From contig CAZQMX010000011.1 of NCBI GenBank assembly GCA_964594965.1, forward strand, positions 1 to 16,780: a DNA stretch of 16,780 bases. The letters run 5' to 3'. The notes below the pieces were generated by a model, which saw only the letters and a list, made by a program, of their open reading frames with translations, had not been told where the DNA came from and searched no databases. Both the position numbers and the translations under genes were made by a program. Source of the DNA: CAZQMX01 sp964594965 (GTDB lineage: Bacteria; Patescibacteriota; Minisyncoccia; Portnoybacterales; UBA2143). Numbering within the stretch: position 1 is the first letter of the stretch; every line of letters starts with the position of its first letter. Below, piece by piece: positions 15,015-16,780 of the stretch.

Positions 15015-15102
15015 GTCATTCTGAACGAAGTATCGTCATTCTGAACGCTAGTGAAGAACCTATCACAGATCCTTCGCTTCGCCCCGCTCAGCTCAGGATG
15101 AC
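15015..15102. repeat. Composite interspersed repeat upstream of the GIY-YIG gene
   Basis: GTCATTCTGAACG occurs twice at a 20-bp period (15015-15027 and 15035-15047), followed by GAAGAACCT...AGATCCTTCGC and ending in GCTCAGGATGAC (15091-15102). The ends are inverted relative to each other, as in the copy within dprA, which suggests one and a half stacked copies. Confidence 0.85.
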
Positions 15103-15141
15103 TATTTTATTTCTGAATTAAAATTCAGATAAAATAGTCAT
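15098..15141 (-). terminator. Long A/T-rich hairpin at the end of the gene at 15138-15599
   Basis: ATGACTATTTTAT (15098-15110) pairs perfectly with ATAAAATAGTCAT (15129-15141). An inner CTGAATT/AATTCAG (15113-15119 and 15122-15128) continues the helix after a 2-nt bulge. The stem includes the TGA stop. It may terminate the minus-strand transcript, though no clear U-run follows. One arm overlaps the repeat end, so it could also result from the insertion. Confidence 0.45.
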
Positions 15142-15599
15142 TTAATAATTCTCCATTTAATTTCTTCTTCCTTATCAGCGAATTCTTTCCACTCGCCGTC
15201 AGAGTTAATGACATACCATTTCTTTTTGGTCTCTGACCAGACCATTGGATCATCTTTGTAGAACGGTTTTTTGACTATTTCTTTTGGCTTTAACCGGTCT
15301 AATTCAAGCCATTTCTTAAAGACGGTCTCAATAGCATAATCAAGATCTCTTGACTTGGCCCAGTCGGCGACTTTATCAATGGCTCTTTTGGCTTTGGGAA
15401 TTGAACCGGCCAATTCCAAGAGTTGCTTGGCTGGACGGGTGTAGCGGGAATAGATAATTTTTCTTTTCTTAGCGCTTTTTTTAATTTCATTTAAACTTAA
15501 TCCTTTGGTTTTGAAGTAATGATTAACAATCTGCTGAATGGCAGTTTCTTCTTGTTTCTTTTTTTGAAGAGGGGATTGTTTTTGTTTTTTTCTAGCCAT
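15138..15599 (-). CDS. Uncharacterised basic protein, 153 residues
   Basis: The family is not recognised. The N-terminus is very basic and Gln/Lys-rich (MARKKQKQSPLQKKKQ). The middle is helical (about 19-103) with a pattern ending VADWAKSRDLDYAIETVFKKWLELD. The C-terminus has Trp-rich short strands (PMVWSETKKKWYVINSDGEWKEF). No signal peptide or membrane segment is seen, so a cytoplasmic nucleic-acid-associated role is possible but unproven. It is the first gene of the minus-strand block and has a promoter-like site whose transcription start would fall at the ATG. Its end lies in a hairpin next to the GIY-YIG unit. Confidence 0.75.
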   Translation of the reverse strand: MARKKQKQSPLQKKKQEETAIQQIVNHYFKTKGLSLNEIKKSAKKRKIIYSRYTRPAKQLLELAGSIPKAKRAIDKVADWAKSRDLDYAIETVFKKWLELDRLKPKEIVKKPFYKDDPMVWSETKKKWYVINSDGEWKEFADKEEEIKWRIIK

Positions 15600-15605
15600 G
15601 TTTCC

Positions 15606-15634
15606 ATTATACTCTTGGTTTTGATGGACGTAAA
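15606..15634 (-). promoter_or_regulatory. Likely promoter of the gene at 15138-15599, leaderless
   Basis: On the minus strand a perfect TATAAT (15611-15606) has TTTACG (15634-15629, 4 of 6 matches to TTGACA) 17 bp upstream. Transcription would begin at or within a base or two of the ATG at 15599, giving a leaderless mRNA. Confidence 0.55.
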
Positions 15635-15675
15635 GAGACTTAGTTCCTAATTCCGGATTTAGGGACTAAGTCTCT
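15634..15675. repeat. 17-bp hairpin in the intergenic region
   Basis: The arm AGAGACTTAGTTCCTAA (15634-15650) pairs with TTAGGGACTAAGTCTCT (15659-15675) with a single wobble and an 8-nt loop. It touches the -35 box of the leftward promoter. No T-run follows on either strand, so it is not a plain terminator. It may be a protein-binding site or part of an RNA. Confidence 0.7.
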
Positions 15676-15818
15676 ATTAAACTCAGAATACGGTCTATTT
15701 TAAGTCTTTTGGGCAGAAAGGGACTGAAATGACCTAAAATAATATTAAACTTTTATAATCTTTATACATCTTTTTAATATTCTAATACATTTTTGAGAAA
15801 AATCAAGGTTAAATAAAT

Positions 15819-15863
15819 CTTTCCTAGGGATCTTTTTAATGTCTTTCTCTAGGAAAGTTTTTT
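15819..15863 (+). terminator. Terminator-like hairpin
   Basis: CTTTCCTAG (15819-15827) pairs with CTAGGAAAG (15849-15857) across a 21-nt loop, followed directly by six T (15858-15863). The direction is plus strand. Confidence 0.5.
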
Positions 15864-15889
15864 AATTAAGTTAAATTAAGTAGAAATTG

Positions 15890-15927
15890 CTCTCAGGGGT
15901 CACACAAGCCCTTGAGAGTATTTTTTT
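15890..15927 (+). terminator. Rho-independent terminator
   Basis: CTCTCAGGGG (15890-15899) pairs with CCCTTGAGAG (15909-15918) with one G-T wobble and a 9-nt loop, followed by TA and seven T. This is the best terminator in the window, on the plus strand, 170 bp before the next gene. Confidence 0.75.
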
Positions 15928-16030
15928 GGTCAAAAAGAGGGATGATTTTAAGGAAAAAATTGCCTGATTTTTACCCAAAATTATAAGGGGATTTATCCAC
16001 AGGCAAGGCATTTTTTTAGTAGTTTATCAG

Positions 16031-16039
16031 TGATATAAT
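16031..16039 (+). promoter_or_regulatory. Extended -10 promoter of the double-HTH membrane protein
   Basis: TGATATAAT is a perfect extended -10 element (TGN-TATAAT), which can work without a strong -35 box; only a T-run lies at the -35 position. Transcription is expected to start near 16046, inside the first iteron, leaving a leader of about 50 nt. Confidence 0.65.
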
Positions 16040-16043
16040 ACAT

Positions 16044-16076
16044 GTATCGGGTTAGTATCGGATTGGTATCGGTTTA
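16044..16076 (+). promoter_or_regulatory. Three tandem 11-bp iterons GTATCGG-N4 at the transcription start
   Basis: GTATCGGGTTA (16044-16054), GTATCGGATTG (16055-16065) and GTATCGGTTTA (16066-16076) follow each other without gaps. The period is about one helical turn, so a protein could bind all copies on one face. They start 5 bp after the -10 box, as expected of a repressor site, and resemble the operator repeats at 13341-13372. Confidence 0.8.
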
Positions 16077-16096
16077 TAGGAATAATTTCGCTTAAA

Positions 16097-16780
16097 ATGG
16101 AAGAAAATATAGAAAATAAAAGAGAATATATTTCCTTATCTGGAGCAGCAAAACTCTGCAAGTATTCGCAGGACTATTTGAGCTTGCGGGCCAGACAAGG
16201 AAAATTAAAAGCGGTTAAATATGGCAAGCGCTGGGTGACGACTCGAGAATGGTTAAATGAATATATTAAAGGAACTAAATCTCCCGGGATTAAGAAAATA
16301 AAGCAGGAATATATTTCTTTGTCCAAAGCCGCCAATCTTTGTAAATATTCCCAGGACTATTTGAGCCTAAGAGCCAGACAAGGAAAATTAAAAGCGGTTA
16401 AGCGCGGCAGTCGTTGGGCAACAACCCGGGATTGGTTAAAGAATTACATCCAGGAAATTGAGTCAGTTGGAGTAGTCAAACCAGAACCAAGAATTAAACC
16501 AAAGGCAAAGCCGGTAATTAAAACTGTAATCAAGCCCGTTGAGAAAGTTATTCTTAAAAAAATCATTCTTTCTCCGCCTGCTCCAATTATTCCCCCCAAA
16601 CCAAAATTTTCATTCTTTGGTTTTGTTAGGGGGGCTTTTATAGCATTAATAATCGGTCTTGTTATTTTTTCTTCTTTTCTAACTCCTCATACTCCAGCTG
16701 GTATTCTTAAGAATTTTGTTAATAGCCTCGAATCCACCCTCGGCGACACCTATCTCAAAATAGCCCGGTTAGTCTCCCCG
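16097..16780 (+). CDS. Membrane-anchored protein with two tandem HTH domains; 3' end lies outside the window
   Basis: The frame is open from the ATG at 16097 to the window end (228 codons). Residues 10-57 and 71-118 are near-identical copies of a MerR/excisionase-like HTH (EYISLS.AA.LCKYSQDYL, then SLRARQGKLKAVK.G.RW.TTR.WL), repeated every 61 residues. A Lys/Pro/Val-rich linker (about 122-170) leads to one hydrophobic segment (about 173-195), then HTPAGILKNFVNSL, which probably lies outside the membrane. The layout of cytoplasmic DNA-binding head, one membrane helix and an external part suggests a one-component transmembrane regulator, or a chromosome-to-envelope tether. Three direct repeats at its own promoter suggest autoregulation. 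The HTH copies are also alike at DNA level, so the duplication is recent or homogenised. Confidence 0.8.
   Translation, partial: MEENIENKREYISLSGAAKLCKYSQDYLSLRARQGKLKAVKYGKRWVTTREWLNEYIKGTKSPGIKKIKQEYISLSKAANLCKYSQDYLSLRARQGKLKAVKRGSRWATTRDWLKNYIQEIESVGVVKPEPRIKPKAKPVIKTVIKPVEKVILKKIILSPPAPIIPPKPKFSFFGFVRGAFIALIIGLVIFSSFLTPHTPAGILKNFVNSLESTLGDTYLKIARLVSP

Larger units (their letters stand above)
14686..15102. mobile_element. Candidate minimal mobile unit: GIY-YIG gene between inverted repeat copies
   Basis: GTCATTCTGAG (14686-14696) and CTCAGGATGAC (15092-15102) are terminal inverted repeats with one wobble mismatch. They bound a 417-bp segment holding only the GIY-YIG gene. A direct TATT flanks both sides (14682-14685 and 15103-15106), a weak possible target duplication in A/T-rich DNA. 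Mobility is inferred from this layout alone. Confidence 0.4.
15694..15927 (+). ncRNA. Possible small RNA region ended by two tandem terminators
   Basis: No convincing open reading frame is present between 15600 and 16096. On the plus strand a TATAAT (15754-15759) precedes two terminator-like hairpins (15819-15863 and 15890-15927) with no protein gene upstream for them to serve. Upstream, short nested complementarities (GGTC/GACC, AGTC/GACT, CTTT/AAAG between 15694 and 15734) hint at structure. A transcript of about 100 to 160 nt starting near 15766 is a reasonable guess. No known RNA family was recognised. Confidence 0.3.

Noticed and set aside
15299..15490. Alternative minus-strand frame of 63 codons
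   Set aside because: It lies inside the 153-residue gene in another frame and has low-quality composition, so it is a shadow frame.
15993..16001. Perfect DnaA-box sequence TTATCCACA in the gene-poor region
   Set aside because: Only one copy was seen, without a cluster, neighbouring dnaA or dnaN genes, or a clear unwinding element. A replication origin cannot be supported.

Overview
This window looks like part of a Candidate Phyla Radiation (Patescibacteria, most likely Parcubacteria-like) chromosome. The support is inference from gene content. The window opens inside a very large surface protein built on repeated GNVGIGTTSP-type motifs and closed by a peptidase S74 chaperone domain. The genes are compact and A+T-rich and mostly lack clear Shine-Dalgarno sites. 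Ribosomal proteins and RecA are of ordinary bacterial type. UGA works as a stop: yraN and the gene ending at 15138 stop on TGA at plausible ends. That argues against the UGA=Gly lineages (Gracilibacteria/Absconditabacteria).

Layout, plus strand (1-10153): the 3' part of the giant S74 protein, then dprA, an unrecognised 140-residue protein, comM, yraN and recA. DprA, ComM, RecA and the nearby Ssb are the core intracellular factors that process DNA taken up during natural transformation, so the region reads as a DNA-uptake/recombination neighbourhood. Layout, minus strand (15599 down to 10165): an unknown basic protein, a GIY-YIG nuclease gene framed by repeats, def-fmt (N-terminal formyl-methionine metabolism), a two-gene regulatory module (MerR-type HTH fused to a GHKL ATPase, plus a STAS-like DUF4325 protein), ychF, and the classical rpsF-ssb-rpsR operon. 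The two blocks converge between recA and rpsR with only 11 bp between stop codons. From 15600 to 16096 there is a gene-poor regulatory stretch, followed by the start of a plus-strand gene (16097 to the window end) coding for two tandem HTH domains, a Pro/Lys-rich linker and a transmembrane helix.

Three features stand out. (1) A direct-repeat motif GTAT(A/C)GGNTTA occurs twice, 22 bp apart, in the near-consensus promoter of the HTH-GHKL/DUF4325 module. It occurs three times, 11 bp apart, at the predicted transcription start of the HTH-membrane protein. The two loci therefore appear to share an operator and perhaps a regulatory circuit. (2) Short interspersed palindromic repeats (GTCATTCTGAG...CTCAGGATGAC, and CTTCGACAGGCTCAG types) are scattered through the window. 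Some lie inside coding genes in frame (dprA, rpsF, ychF). In ychF the repeat sits exactly where the usual coiled-coil domain is missing. (3) The GIY-YIG gene is bounded within a few bases by inverted copies of this repeat, giving a roughly 417-bp unit that looks like a minimal mobile element.

No tRNA, rRNA, CRISPR array or recognised insertion sequence transposase was seen. Functional calls are from motif recognition by eye; no database searches were run.
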